In this document: positions 48,777 through 56,365 of the stretch, one piece after another
Position numbering within the stretch: position 1 is the first letter of the stretch
How the letters are laid out: each line of letters starts with the position of its first letter
DNA from: Pricia antarctica
Lineage (GTDB): Bacteria; Bacteroidota; Bacteroidia; Flavobacteriales; Flavobacteriaceae
Length of the DNA stretch: 64,000 nucleotides
Reading direction: 5' to 3'
NCBI GenBank assembly: GCA_011050085.1
Contig: DRGL01000069.1
Span: forward strand, 124,001 to 188,000
Translations under genes and position numbers: made by a program
Notes under the pieces: model-generated
Told to the model about the DNA's origin: nothing
What the model saw: only the letters and a program-made list of their open reading frames with translations
Database searches by the model: none

Positions 48777-49103
48777 TTATTCTTTATCCTTCGGAATTCT
48801 TTTGTGCCAATAGGAAGCGAGAATAGAGCCAGTACTATTCATCAAGGGTCCAAAGACTGCAGGTGCCAGACCCATGGCGGCTATTTTGCCCAATGAATTG
48901 GCTATACCCGAAGTGAGTCCACCATTCTGCATTCCCACTTCCAATGCAATGGTGCGTGCATCTTGCTCGTTCAAACGCACTAAACGAGCGTACCAATACC
49001 CCAATATATAACCGAATACATTATGGATTAGCACCAATAGCATTAAGATGCCACCAATATCCAGAAGGCTGTCCCTACCAGCTGGTCTTCAATCTGTTAT
49101 CAA
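48777..49103 (-). pseudogene. BASS/bile acid:Na+ symporter-family C-terminal fragment
   Basis: About 105 residues in an open frame starting near AGRDSLLDIGGILMLLVLIH and running through FGYILGYWYARLVRLNEQDA, ALEVGMQNGGLTSGIANSLG and ASYWHKRIPKDKE. This is the C-terminal third of BASS-family transporters (EVGMQN is the core motif). A stop lies just upstream and the N-terminal helices are missing; the RraA gene begins 40 bp away. It would have imported a carboxylate with sodium. It is now dead. Confidence 0.8.
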
Positions 49104-49142
49104 GTTTTGGGTTACTGCTATTGATCAATTTCTCTTTTCCCG

Positions 49143-50075
49143 TTACCAGGTTCTCTTACTTAAAACCATGTCCAGTGTCTCTTTGGACATCTTTCCTAAT
49201 TCAGGATGCTTGTCCAACCATACCAAAAATTCCTTTTTTAGCTGTTCTGTCCACTGACTGTCTATCTCTCCTGTGGTGTACTTTTTGGACTTTATCATTT
49301 CGAACCCAAACTGGTCCTTAAGGGCAACAAATTCAGCAGTGCTTACTACCTGTTCGACCAAATGCGCTGGAATAAAAAGAACGCCCTCCCTTTTTGCAAG
49401 GACAAGATCACCTGGCAATACCATTACTTGGCCTATCCGTATTGGCGTATTGAGCCCCATAAGCACTTCTTCCTCCAAAAAGGACGGGTGAAAATCGCGG
49501 ACAAAGGCATTGAATCCATCCATCTGGCTTAAGCTCTCCAAATCCCTTGCACTGCCGTTAAAAACAACTCCGTTGTCAGACTTGCTATATATTGACGTCG
49601 CCAAGGTGGCACCCATAAGCGTCCCCGCATCGATCTTACCAAAACTGTCGGCCACGTATACGTCTCCTTTGGAAAGCAACTCTATAGGCCAGGAATTGGT
49701 ATTGCCCTTTCTGCCTTGGGAATTAATCCCCCTCTCCTTAATGTTCCTCTCGACATCGGGGCGGCTCGGCATGAACTGTGCGGTAAGTGCCCTACCTACA
49801 ACGGGGACATCGTTGTGTACCATTTTCCAATCGCCCTCGAACTGATTCTTATATCCTTCATTTTCGAGCACGGTCCATGCATCGTCGATACCTATTTTCT
49901 TTGCCCTTTCTATTAGGCTTTCAGGAATTTTGGGGCGGCCGTCATCAAACCGGTCGCCCTTCCATTCCGAGGTCAAAAAAATCAGTTCATCTTTGGAAAT
50001 GGTCTGTGAACTGGAAATTCCAATACAGAAAACACCAAAGAAAATGCTGAATAGCAGCTTCGTATTTATAGTCAT
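49143..50075 (-). CDS. RraA-family aldolase-like protein, exported
   Basis: 310 residues, longer than usual because of a Sec signal peptide (FSIFFGVFCIGISSSQ) and a C-terminal helical extension. The RraA/HMG-aldolase core is present: VVGRALTAQFMP, SFGKIDAGTLMGATLAT (155-160 GATLAT), NGSARD with the active-site Arg 177 and Asp 178, and MVLPGDLVLAKREGVLFIPA. Members with these residues are divalent-metal class II aldolases or oxaloacetate decarboxylases acting on 4-hydroxy-2-oxo acids; the RNase E inhibitor RraA itself is cytosolic. An exported form fits aldol cleavage of a keto-deoxy sugar acid in the periplasm. It lies 86 bp after a RidA gene. Confidence 0.82.
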   Translation of the reverse strand: MTINTKLLFSIFFGVFCIGISSSQTISKDELIFLTSEWKGDRFDDGRPKIPESLIERAKKIGIDDAWTVLENEGYKNQFEGDWKMVHNDVPVVGRALTAQFMPSRPDVERNIKERGINSQGRKGNTNSWPIELLSKGDVYVADSFGKIDAGTLMGATLATSIYSKSDNGVVFNGSARDLESLSQMDGFNAFVRDFHPSFLEEEVLMGLNTPIRIGQVMVLPGDLVLAKREGVLFIPAHLVEQVVSTAEFVALKDQFGFEMIKSKKYTTGEIDSQWTEQLKKEFLVWLDKHPELGKMSKETLDMVLSKRTW

Positions 50076-50161
50076 TTTTACTTGGTTTAATGAAATATCC
50101 CCTACTCTTGGATATCAAAGTTGAACATTACATTCTATTAATTCTGGCAAATCGATGATAT

Positions 50162-50632
50162 CTAATCCAATGCGGCAATACAGTCCATTTCCACCAAGGA
50201 GATACCGGGTACCCCACCATAAACCGCTACTGTTGTACGTACTGGAGGGTTTGCACCAAAACGACCACGATAGACCTCGTTCATAACTTTGTAATCCGCT
50301 ATGTCCGCCAAGTATACGTTTACCTTTAATACCTTCTCCATAGAAGAACCGTTGTTTACCAATTCTTTTTCAAGTTCTTTAAGTGTAAAATCGGTATGTG
50401 TTTTGATGTCCCCTTCAAATTGGGCCCCTTTTCCCGAAACATACAATGTATTGCCATGCCTAACCGCCCCTGAGTACATTGGTATATCTTGATCCGTTAC
50501 GATATCGCCCACTACTTCTTTTCGTAAGACGTCATCTTTTTTCATGGCACTCATGGCCCCTACGCCAAAAAGTCCTGCAAGACCCATTCCTATTTTTTTA
50601 AATGATTCCCTTCTACTTGTTTTGTTTTTCAT
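50162..50632 (-). CDS. RidA-family enamine/imine deaminase with Tat signal, second copy
   Basis: 156 residues from the ATG at 50632, which aligns with the start of the other RidA; an ATG at 50641 adds three residues. A twin-arginine signal (TSRRESFKKIGMGLAGLFG) is followed by the RidA core: GNTLYVSGKG, NVYLADIADYKVMNEVYRG, PPVRTTVAVYGG and LVEMDCIAALD, with catalytic Arg and Glu present. It is very like the RidA at 38013 and has the same partner order (RidA then RraA). Export by Tat of a RidA protein is unusual and supports PLP chemistry in the periplasm. Confidence 0.88.
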   Translation of the reverse strand: MKNKTSRRESFKKIGMGLAGLFGVGAMSAMKKDDVLRKEVVGDIVTDQDIPMYSGAVRHGNTLYVSGKGAQFEGDIKTHTDFTLKELEKELVNNGSSMEKVLKVNVYLADIADYKVMNEVYRGRFGANPPVRTTVAVYGGVPGISLVEMDCIAALD

Positions 50633-50705
50633 TTGTTGCATTTTAATTTATATTTAATTTATTCATCTTCTATCTTGTCCAAGCTTTGCCAATTGTCATG
50701 TCTAT

Positions 50706-51905
50706 CTAAAAAGTTGAAATAGAATGATAGTTATGTAAGTTATTTATTTTAGTAGGTACAAATTTCAAGCATACGGGCGAGCCTACCTTTATTGTTTCAG
50801 TGGTATAGGTCAACCTCTTTGCTTTATTTCGCTTAAAAACTACATTCTCATCACTATCGCTATTTCCGACCAATAGAAAATTGCCCGTTGGATAAACGGA
50901 GAAATTCCTTGGCCCCCTGCCCAAGGTAGATTGGCGGCCAATGTATTTCAAAATTCCTTTTTCGTTCATGGCATAGATTATTAATTCATTCAAGTTACCG
51001 CATAGTGAACGGTAAAGGGACTTGCCGTCCGGTGAAATATGGATAACTGCTGCATCTGCGGGACCATTGGAATCTTTTGACACCAAATCCACCGATTGCA
51101 AAATCTTCAACTTGCCATTGTTAAATTCGAAAAAGGTATTAATCCCCATAAGCTCTTGAATGGAATAGGCGAATTTATGGTTGGGATGAAAAGTAAAGTG
51201 GTGGGGGCCACTTCCTTGTTCTACCTTCACATACGCGGGGTCGGATGGCGGTAGTGGATTGGGTCTGGCGACATCGACATTGTATGTGTGTATTTTATCG
51301 GTTCCCAAATCGGGAACGAATAGGAATTTATTGTCCTCCGACAGTACCGATGCATGGATACGCGGGCCCCGCTGTTCAGGTACGAAACTTTTTCCTTCAT
51401 ACCGGATGGATTGGATGGAAGCGCCCAAAGAACCCTCGGGTCTAATCGGAAGGGCGGCCAAACTGCCACCGCTATAGTCGGCCATTAAAGCGTACTTATT
51501 GGCCCTATCGACCGAACTATAGCAAGGACCTTTGCCGCCTGAACCAATACTATTGATATAGTCCAATTTGCCAGTGGCCGTATCAAATGAAAATGCGCTT
51601 ACCTCTCCTTTGCCACCAGCTATCTCATTAACGGAATAAACATGTTTCCCTTCTTCTGAAACCGTCAAAAAAGATGGGTTCTTTATTCCCGCCGCTTTGT
51701 CCCTATAACTGGATTTTCCAGTTTCGCTATTAAATTCGTACACATAGATTCCATCGCCCGTTCCCACCTTGGTATCAGTGCCGATCAAGAGATTATAGGA
51801 AGTGTCGGTCATGGTTTGTGCCCTGACCATGGAAATCGTACAAAGTACACTACATAGGGTTGAAACATTCCTACTTTGTGCCAATCGCATAAACAGATAC
51901 ATCAT
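50706..51905 (-). CDS. Lactonase, 6-phosphogluconolactonase-like propeller, second copy
   Basis: 399 residues with an N-terminal hydrophobic leader (VSTLCSVLCTISMVRAQ) and the same propeller as the protein at 47473: YNLLIGTDTKVGTGDGIYVY, NPSFLTVSEEGKHVYSVNEI, KGPCYSSVDRANKYALMADY, GPHHFTFHPNHKFAYSIQEL, GPRNFSVYPTGNFLLVGNSD. It has a slightly longer C-terminal tail (KINNLHNYHSISTF) that is not family-like and suggests a changed stop. Several conserved positions differ from the first copy (GTDTK for GTYTE, SLCGN for SLRGD), so it may be under weaker constraint. Start Met 1, 2 or 6 are all possible. Confidence 0.8.
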   Translation of the reverse strand: MMYLFMRLAQSRNVSTLCSVLCTISMVRAQTMTDTSYNLLIGTDTKVGTGDGIYVYEFNSETGKSSYRDKAAGIKNPSFLTVSEEGKHVYSVNEIAGGKGEVSAFSFDTATGKLDYINSIGSGGKGPCYSSVDRANKYALMADYSGGSLAALPIRPEGSLGASIQSIRYEGKSFVPEQRGPRIHASVLSEDNKFLFVPDLGTDKIHTYNVDVARPNPLPPSDPAYVKVEQGSGPHHFTFHPNHKFAYSIQELMGINTFFEFNNGKLKILQSVDLVSKDSNGPADAAVIHISPDGKSLYRSLCGNLNELIIYAMNEKGILKYIGRQSTLGRGPRNFSVYPTGNFLLVGNSDSDENVVFKRNKAKRLTYTTETIKVGSPVCLKFVPTKINNLHNYHSISTF

Positions 51906-51969
51906 TACTAATATTCCTAATGTGCTATTGATCTTATTGTTCCGTCCTCAATTTACATCATGCTATCGG

Positions 51970-52758
51970 CTATTCGAACTTAATGGTTCCAAACTTATCC
52001 AAATCGTGAAAGGATTGTTCTATAGTCGGGGACCAGGACCATTTCACCTCGGTACCGGTATCATAATCAATTCTGTAAAAATTTGCGCTCCATAAGGTGC
52101 CGCTTTTTGGGGGGACAAAGGATAGGAGTCCTAATGACCTATATGATATAAAGACCTCCGCACTCCATGAGGTAATCTTTCCGTCCAGTTCTTGTGGCCC
52201 ACCCAATACTTCAACTTTATTGATTGTTCCATACGTATTCCTATCATATCCATTAAAGGGTATCCAACTTACTCCGTTTTTGGAGTTGGAGATGGTCAAA
52301 AGAAGTTGTTTTTCAAATTGGTTTACCTCATATTCAAAATACTTTGTCTCCTGTGTGTCCGTTTGGAAGAAAACCTCGAAAACATCACCCTTCCAAATTT
52401 TATCCATATCCTTATAATCCGAAGTAGTAATTTTATCATCCTCGCCTTGAAAGAGGACATATATCCCATTTTCCGATGCCAAGACTTTAAATTTACTTTT
52501 ATACTCAGATCCCTCCGGATCCAGTTTGGTAAGGGCCGACCATTCGGTCTTGTCCCATTCGGCATTATCGCCTTTTCCCGTAATATTGAAATCACTACAC
52601 CATTTGACCAAAAGTGGCTCCTGAAAACCCTCTGCTAATTTACTGGGACTACCATTGGCAGACTTATCGTCCAAAGATTGTGAAAAAGCATAAATGAATA
52701 GCATGTTGGCTAAAACTGCGGCAACAAATGTTTTTGTCCTTATCCTATCTTTATACAT
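51970..52758 (-). CDS. Carbohydrate-binding family 9-like protein, exported
   Basis: 262 residues with a Sec signal peptide (AAVLANMLFIYAFSQ). The body matches CBM9-like beta-sandwich proteins: ITGKGDNAEWDKTEWSAL, GIYVLFQGEDDKI, IWKGDVFEVFFQTD, FEYEVNQFEKQLLLTI, TSWSAEVFISYRSLG and LWSANFYRIDY. Such proteins bind sugars or act as periplasmic accessory proteins in glycan use; there is no catalytic motif. It lies between the lactonase and the cytochrome remnant, on the same strand as the cluster. Confidence 0.78.
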   Translation of the reverse strand: MYKDRIRTKTFVAAVLANMLFIYAFSQSLDDKSANGSPSKLAEGFQEPLLVKWCSDFNITGKGDNAEWDKTEWSALTKLDPEGSEYKSKFKVLASENGIYVLFQGEDDKITTSDYKDMDKIWKGDVFEVFFQTDTQETKYFEYEVNQFEKQLLLTISNSKNGVSWIPFNGYDRNTYGTINKVEVLGGPQELDGKITSWSAEVFISYRSLGLLSFVPPKSGTLWSANFYRIDYDTGTEVKWSWSPTIEQSFHDLDKFGTIKFE

Positions 52759-52782
52759 TTATTATTGATTTAGAGGTATTGT

Positions 52783-53118
52783 CTACTTGTTATCGATGGT
52801 TCGGTTTCGTATTTCCTTGACGTTTAAAGCACTTACCGGAGATGATTCATTACCGAACCTTTTTCGGATATACGTTACTATGGAGGCAATGGCATGGTCG
52901 TCCAAATGACCGTGATCCGGCATTAGTCCATTATAGGTCTTTTCCTTGACCATTATGTCACCTTGCATCCCATTAAGGACTATCTCGATCAGTTTTTCCT
53001 CGTTCCCGGCGATCCATTCAGATTCATTATAAAATGGTTTAATACTTGAAACGACGAAATTAAGAAACCAATTGAAAGAGCTGTTATAGCCCATCATTAT
53101 TCTTAGTCCATACCCCAT
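52783..53118 (-). pseudogene. 3' remnant of a cytochrome c/sugar dehydrogenase gene
   Basis: The last 85 or so residues (KPFYNESEWIAGNEEKLIEI, VLNGMQGDIMVKEKTYNGLM, AIASIVTYIRKRFGNESSPV) match the end of the dehydrogenase-cytochrome protein at 42529 (YSEWVNDDKERLIDVVLNGL, ILTYIRQNFGN). The haem motif and everything before it are gone, and the first 25 residues of the frame are not family-like. It shows that a second copy of that gene once stood here, just inside the integrase end. Confidence 0.8.
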
Positions 53119-53640
53119 TTAAAGAAAGTGAAAAAAAATATATGACCAATTTGCATTGCAAGAACTGTATTTGTCCCATAGATCTTATTTAATATCTCTG
53201 TTATTTTTATAGGTCCAAAAGAGTTTTCAAATGAGTGTTTCCGGTGTATTAAGGTAATAGTGAACGAAATGATGTTTCGTGCTGCAAGTCCCAAATTCTT
53301 ACCCCTAACTTTTGCGCATAGGGCGCAACCTACTTACGCTAGTGGCAGTAACCATTCTCTTATTTATTTCTAACCTTTTGGAAAGATTCAATTATGGTGT
53401 ACCTAGCTTTATTTTGAAAGAACTTATTTCAAAGTGATCCAGTCGGAATGTAGTTGTTGGATTTGCCGCAAATTGGTCCCTATTATCAGTGGTTTCAAGG
53501 GCGTTTGCCGCAAAAGCCACCTCTAGCACAGTCGTTCTCTTATAAGAATATTATCTAAACATCTAAAATCCAGTGCATTATAAATGGAATCAATTAAATA
53601 ACACCGCGTAAACGCGTTAGCCTCTTGCTATTCCATTTTT
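53119..53640. other. Noncoding stretch beside the integrase
   Basis: About 520 bp with no convincing gene. A minus-strand frame at 53103-53294 has no family signature and overlaps the cytochrome remnant. Nothing else is recognised. Confidence 0.35.
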
Positions 53641-54888
53641 TTAATTATCAGTAGATACAAGTTTTTGGGTACTGGTCGGAGTAAAGTGATTCTTTACCAA
53701 GGCCATATCCTCCATCAGTTTCCGGTCGATTACCTTGGCTTAGATTTGAGTAGTCTTTAGTGATGTATGTCCAAGCATCTTACTTACCGATTCAATAGGA
53801 ACACCGTTGGATAGCGTTACCGTTGTTGCAAATGTATGTCGCGCCAAATGGGTGGTCAAGTTCTTTTTGATACCGCATGCTTCCGCTATTTCCTTTAGAT
53901 AGGCATTCGATTTCTGATTGGTCGAAACTGGTAAAATACCTTCGCCCCTGACAACAAACGGATGCTGTTGGTACCTTTTTAGGATATCCTCTGCAATAGG
54001 AAGTAAAGGAATACTACTTAGTGTTTTGGTTTTTCTTCGATGCGTCTTAATCCATTTTTGACCTTCAACATCTATTGCTATTGCTTCTTCGGTCAGATTC
54101 TTCACATCTACATATGACAGTCCGGTAAAACAGCAAAATATAAAAATGTCCCGTATTCGTTTCAACCTCTCATTATGAAACTCGATATCAATAAGCTGCC
54201 GTAATTCATCCTCGGTCAGATATTTTCGTTCCCTCGTTTTCCAGCTGGCTTTCCAATGAAAGAAAGGATCTCTGGAAATCCATTGATTGGCATAGGCAAT
54301 TCGGATTATTTTTTTGAGGTTGATGATATATTTAACCGCTGAATTATGCCCTAATTTCCTTTTCGATTTCAAAAAATATTCCAAGCCTGTTATAAACTCG
54401 TGATTCACCTTTTCTACGGGAATGTCCTTTCTATTATACTTGTGGGTAACGAAGTCCTTGGTGTGCTTGAATGCGGTTTTGTAGCGTTGCAGGGTTCCCG
54501 ATGAAAACTCCGTTCCCACCAAACTGGCCATTTCATCATTATGGTTCCGGAAGATTTCCAAAAGCATCCATTTTTTTTTCCGCTTACCCAGATAGGTATC
54601 GGTAATGGCTTGGGCACTTATCGGTTCCCCACTTTTCAGAAGTTCTTCATGAATCCGGTAGCAGCGGTTTCTGACGTAATCCAAAAAAATATTGAATTCG
54701 GATACCTTCTTCGTGGTACCCCGTAATTTCCCGCCCGTAGAGCACCATCTCTTTGTGTCTATCTTTTTTCCCAAACTAAATTCACCTCGCTGTCCGTTAA
54801 CCGTTATTCGGGCATACAAGGGAACCAGGCCATCTGTGTCAGATTTCCTTTTCTTTGGGTAGAACAGTATGGATACGGTGCCGAACAC
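53641..54888 (-). pseudogene. Tyrosine-family integrase with TAA at the catalytic tyrosine codon
   Basis: The frame runs from the ATG at 54888 to a stop at 53641, about 415 codons, the length of Bacteroidota tyrosine integrases. Domains: an arm-binding domain at 1-100 (PLYARITVNGQRGEFSLG), SAM-like core-binding at about 110-210, and catalytic from about 215 (FIFCCFTGLSYVDVKNL, LTTHLARHTFATTVTL, KMLGHTSLKTTQI). After TTQI the codon is TAA (53740-53742) where the nucleophile Tyr belongs; the frame then continues A-K-V-I-D-R-K-L-M-E-D-M as in family members. The made protein (382 aa) would lack the nucleophile. It lies about 225 bp from tRNA-Asp and is the natural integrase of the island. Confidence 0.9.
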
Positions 54889-55071
54889 GAACAGAATTTT
54901 AATGGTTCCTGTTTGAAGTTATAAAAAGAATTCCACCAAAAAAACACCTGTAGATTTCGTTAACACTCAAAAAAGCTCATTTTTACGAATCTTTCAACGG
55001 GTAAAAGAGGCACCGAATTGCTCACCTTTTATTTGAATTCAAATGGATTTATTTGGTTTAATGTGAAAATA

Positions 55072-55106
55072 AAAAAGCCCCTAAATCATTGATTTAGAGG
55101 CTTTTT
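55072..55106 (-). terminator. Terminator of tRNA-Asp, carried by the island
   Basis: Hairpin AAAAAGCC-C-CTAAATC / GATTTAG-A-GGCTTTTT with a 3-base loop (ATT) and one C/A mismatch. On the minus strand it follows the tRNA by 23 bases and ends in a T-run. Because it lies on the island side of the repeat, it was brought by the island and replaces the hairpin now at 18819-18862. Confidence 0.75.
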
Positions 55107-55113
55107 GGACTAA

Positions 55114-55150
55114 TTTGGATTTCTCCTAGCGGTCTGGACGGGACTCGAAC
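55114..55150. repeat. Right attachment-site repeat (37 bp), within the tRNA-Asp 3' end
   Basis: Exact copy of 18864-18900. It covers the last 21 bases of tRNA-Asp and 16 bases beyond it. The intact tRNA shows that the recombination restored the gene. Confidence 0.9.
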
Positions 55151-55203
55151 CCGCGACCCCCTGCGTGACAGGCAGGTATTCTAACCAACTGAACTACCAG
55201 ACC
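55130..55203 (-). tRNA. tRNA-Asp (anticodon GTC)
   Basis: 74 nt, minus strand. The acceptor stem GGTCTGG/CCAGACC is perfect, the discriminator is G, and CCA is not encoded. The D-arm has AGTTCAGTTGGTTAGA, the anticodon loop CTGTCAC gives GTC, and the T-loop is GTTCGAG. It is the integration site of the island on its left side. Confidence 0.97.
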
Positions 55204-55220
55204 GTGGCGTTTAGCGACTG

Positions 55221-55250
55221 CAAATATACATCGGTTATTGAATTGCGCAA
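55221..55250 (-). promoter_or_regulatory. Promoter of tRNA-Asp (Bacteroidota type)
   Basis: Read on the minus strand: TTG (55250-55248), 19-bp spacer, TATATTTG (55228-55221), then the tRNA 5' end 17 bases on. This is an exact fit to the TTG-N19-TAnnTTTG form used by the main sigma factor of Bacteroidota. Confidence 0.8.
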
Positions 55251-55277
55251 ACAATTTTTTGAAAATAATCTACAGCC

Positions 55278-56207
55278 CTATATAAATTTCTGTCGCTCAG
55301 TCATAAACGTATTAAATACGGTTGAAAAATCGTTGCCGATATCAACACTGACGTACTTGATGCGATATTGGGCACATTTCAACTTCAAGGCTTCAAAGTA
55401 CTGGGCCACACTATCTTGGTAGGCGACTTTGATGGAATCGGAATATAAATCGATGTGTTCGCCGGTTTCTACATCCAAAAAACGTTTGGGCGTGTTCTCA
55501 AAGTCAAAGTGTACTTCGGTCTGTTTATCCAAAAGATGCAATACTACCACTTCATGCTTGTTATGCTTCAAATGTCGTAACGCATCAAACAACTTTTCAT
55601 CGTCGGTTTCGGTCTGAAACATATCGGTAAACAAGAAGATAAGGCTTCTGCGCTTTACCTTTTCGGCAATGAGGTGCAAATAGGTATAGGTATTGGTTTG
55701 ATGGGCGGGTTCAATATCTAAACTTGTCTCGCTCAGTTTTGCCAAAAGCATTTGGTAGTGACGCTCGCTGCCTTTTTCCGGGGCGTAGTAATCATAAGCA
55801 TCGGAATAGATACTCAAGCCAACTGCATCCCTTTGCCGCTTTAAAACGTTCATAAGGGCGGCTATGGCCAAAACACCGAATCCAATTTTATTAAGGTCGT
55901 CAATACCCAAGTTCTTCACTTTGGGATAGTACATCGAGGCCGAGCTGTCCAATATCATATGACAACGCAAATTGGTTTCCTCTTCGTAGCGTTTGGTATA
56001 AAGTTTATCGGTCTTGGCGAAAAGCTTCCAATCGATATGCTTGGTACTTTCGCCGTTATTGTAGATTTTATGTTCGGCGAATTCAGCGGAAAAACCGTGA
56101 AACGGACTCTTATGTATACCACTTATAAAACCTTCAACGACCTGGTTCGCCAATAGCGCCAAGTTTTGAAATAAGGAAGCTTTGTTTAATTCAGAGTGCG
56201 GATCCAT
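55278..56207 (-). CDS. DUF58 domain protein
   Basis: 309 residues, no signal peptide or membrane segment. The DUF58 signature is clear: EFAEHKIYNNGESTKHIDWK and YTKRYEEETNLRCHMILDSS, followed by a von Willebrand A-like fold (DSSASMYY, LIFLFTDMFQTE). DUF58 proteins are usually encoded with MoxR AAA+ ATPases and VWA proteins; that partner is not on this side and could be elsewhere. The function is unknown, possibly chaperone-like. It is the first chromosomal gene to the right of the island. Confidence 0.88.
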   Translation of the reverse strand: MDPHSELNKASLFQNLALLANQVVEGFISGIHKSPFHGFSAEFAEHKIYNNGESTKHIDWKLFAKTDKLYTKRYEEETNLRCHMILDSSASMYYPKVKNLGIDDLNKIGFGVLAIAALMNVLKRQRDAVGLSIYSDAYDYYAPEKGSERHYQMLLAKLSETSLDIEPAHQTNTYTYLHLIAEKVKRRSLIFLFTDMFQTETDDEKLFDALRHLKHNKHEVVVLHLLDKQTEVHFDFENTPKRFLDVETGEHIDLYSDSIKVAYQDSVAQYFEALKLKCAQYRIKYVSVDIGNDFSTVFNTFMTERQKFI

Positions 56208-56306
56208 AGCAGTAAGATACGATTTTCGGGATGGTGTAAACTTGTTGAAATTGAATCATTGGGTTTGAAATGAAGGTACTGATGCCATCAAAAATCAAAA
56301 ATCAAA

Positions 56307-56335
56307 AAATCCCGCCAAAGGCAGGATTTTTTTTT
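56307..56335 (-). terminator. Hairpin terminator after trxA
   Basis: AAATCC-C-GCC / GGC-A-GGATTT with an AAA loop, flanked by A-rich sequence on the left (T-run on the minus strand) and nine T on the right, so it could work both ways. It lies just after the trxA stop on the minus strand. Confidence 0.7.
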
Positions 56336-56365
56336 AACTATATCCCTTTCAGGAATCAAAGATAT

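Larger units (their letters stand above)
18864..55150. mobile_element. Genomic island integrated at tRNA-Asp (about 36.3 kb)
   Basis: Boundaries are the 37-bp perfect direct repeats at 18864-18900 and 55114-55150. The right repeat is part of the intact tRNA-Asp gene, and a tyrosine integrase gene (53641-54888) lies just inside that end. Outside the repeats are ordinary chromosomal genes. Inside are a restriction-modification/McrBC defence block, a T9SS cargo protein, an older integrase remnant and an exported catabolic cluster. I see no conjugation, relaxase, replication or phage structural genes, so it is not a self-transmissible ICE or prophage as it stands. The integrase has a stop at its catalytic tyrosine codon, so the island is probably fixed in place. 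Confidence 0.85.

Noticed and set aside
53103..53294. 63-aa minus-strand frame next to the integrase
   Set aside because: Overlaps the cytochrome remnant and resembles no protein; chance frame.
18864..55150. Island as a conjugative element or prophage
   Set aside because: No relaxase, type IV secretion, replication, portal, terminase or capsid genes are visible.
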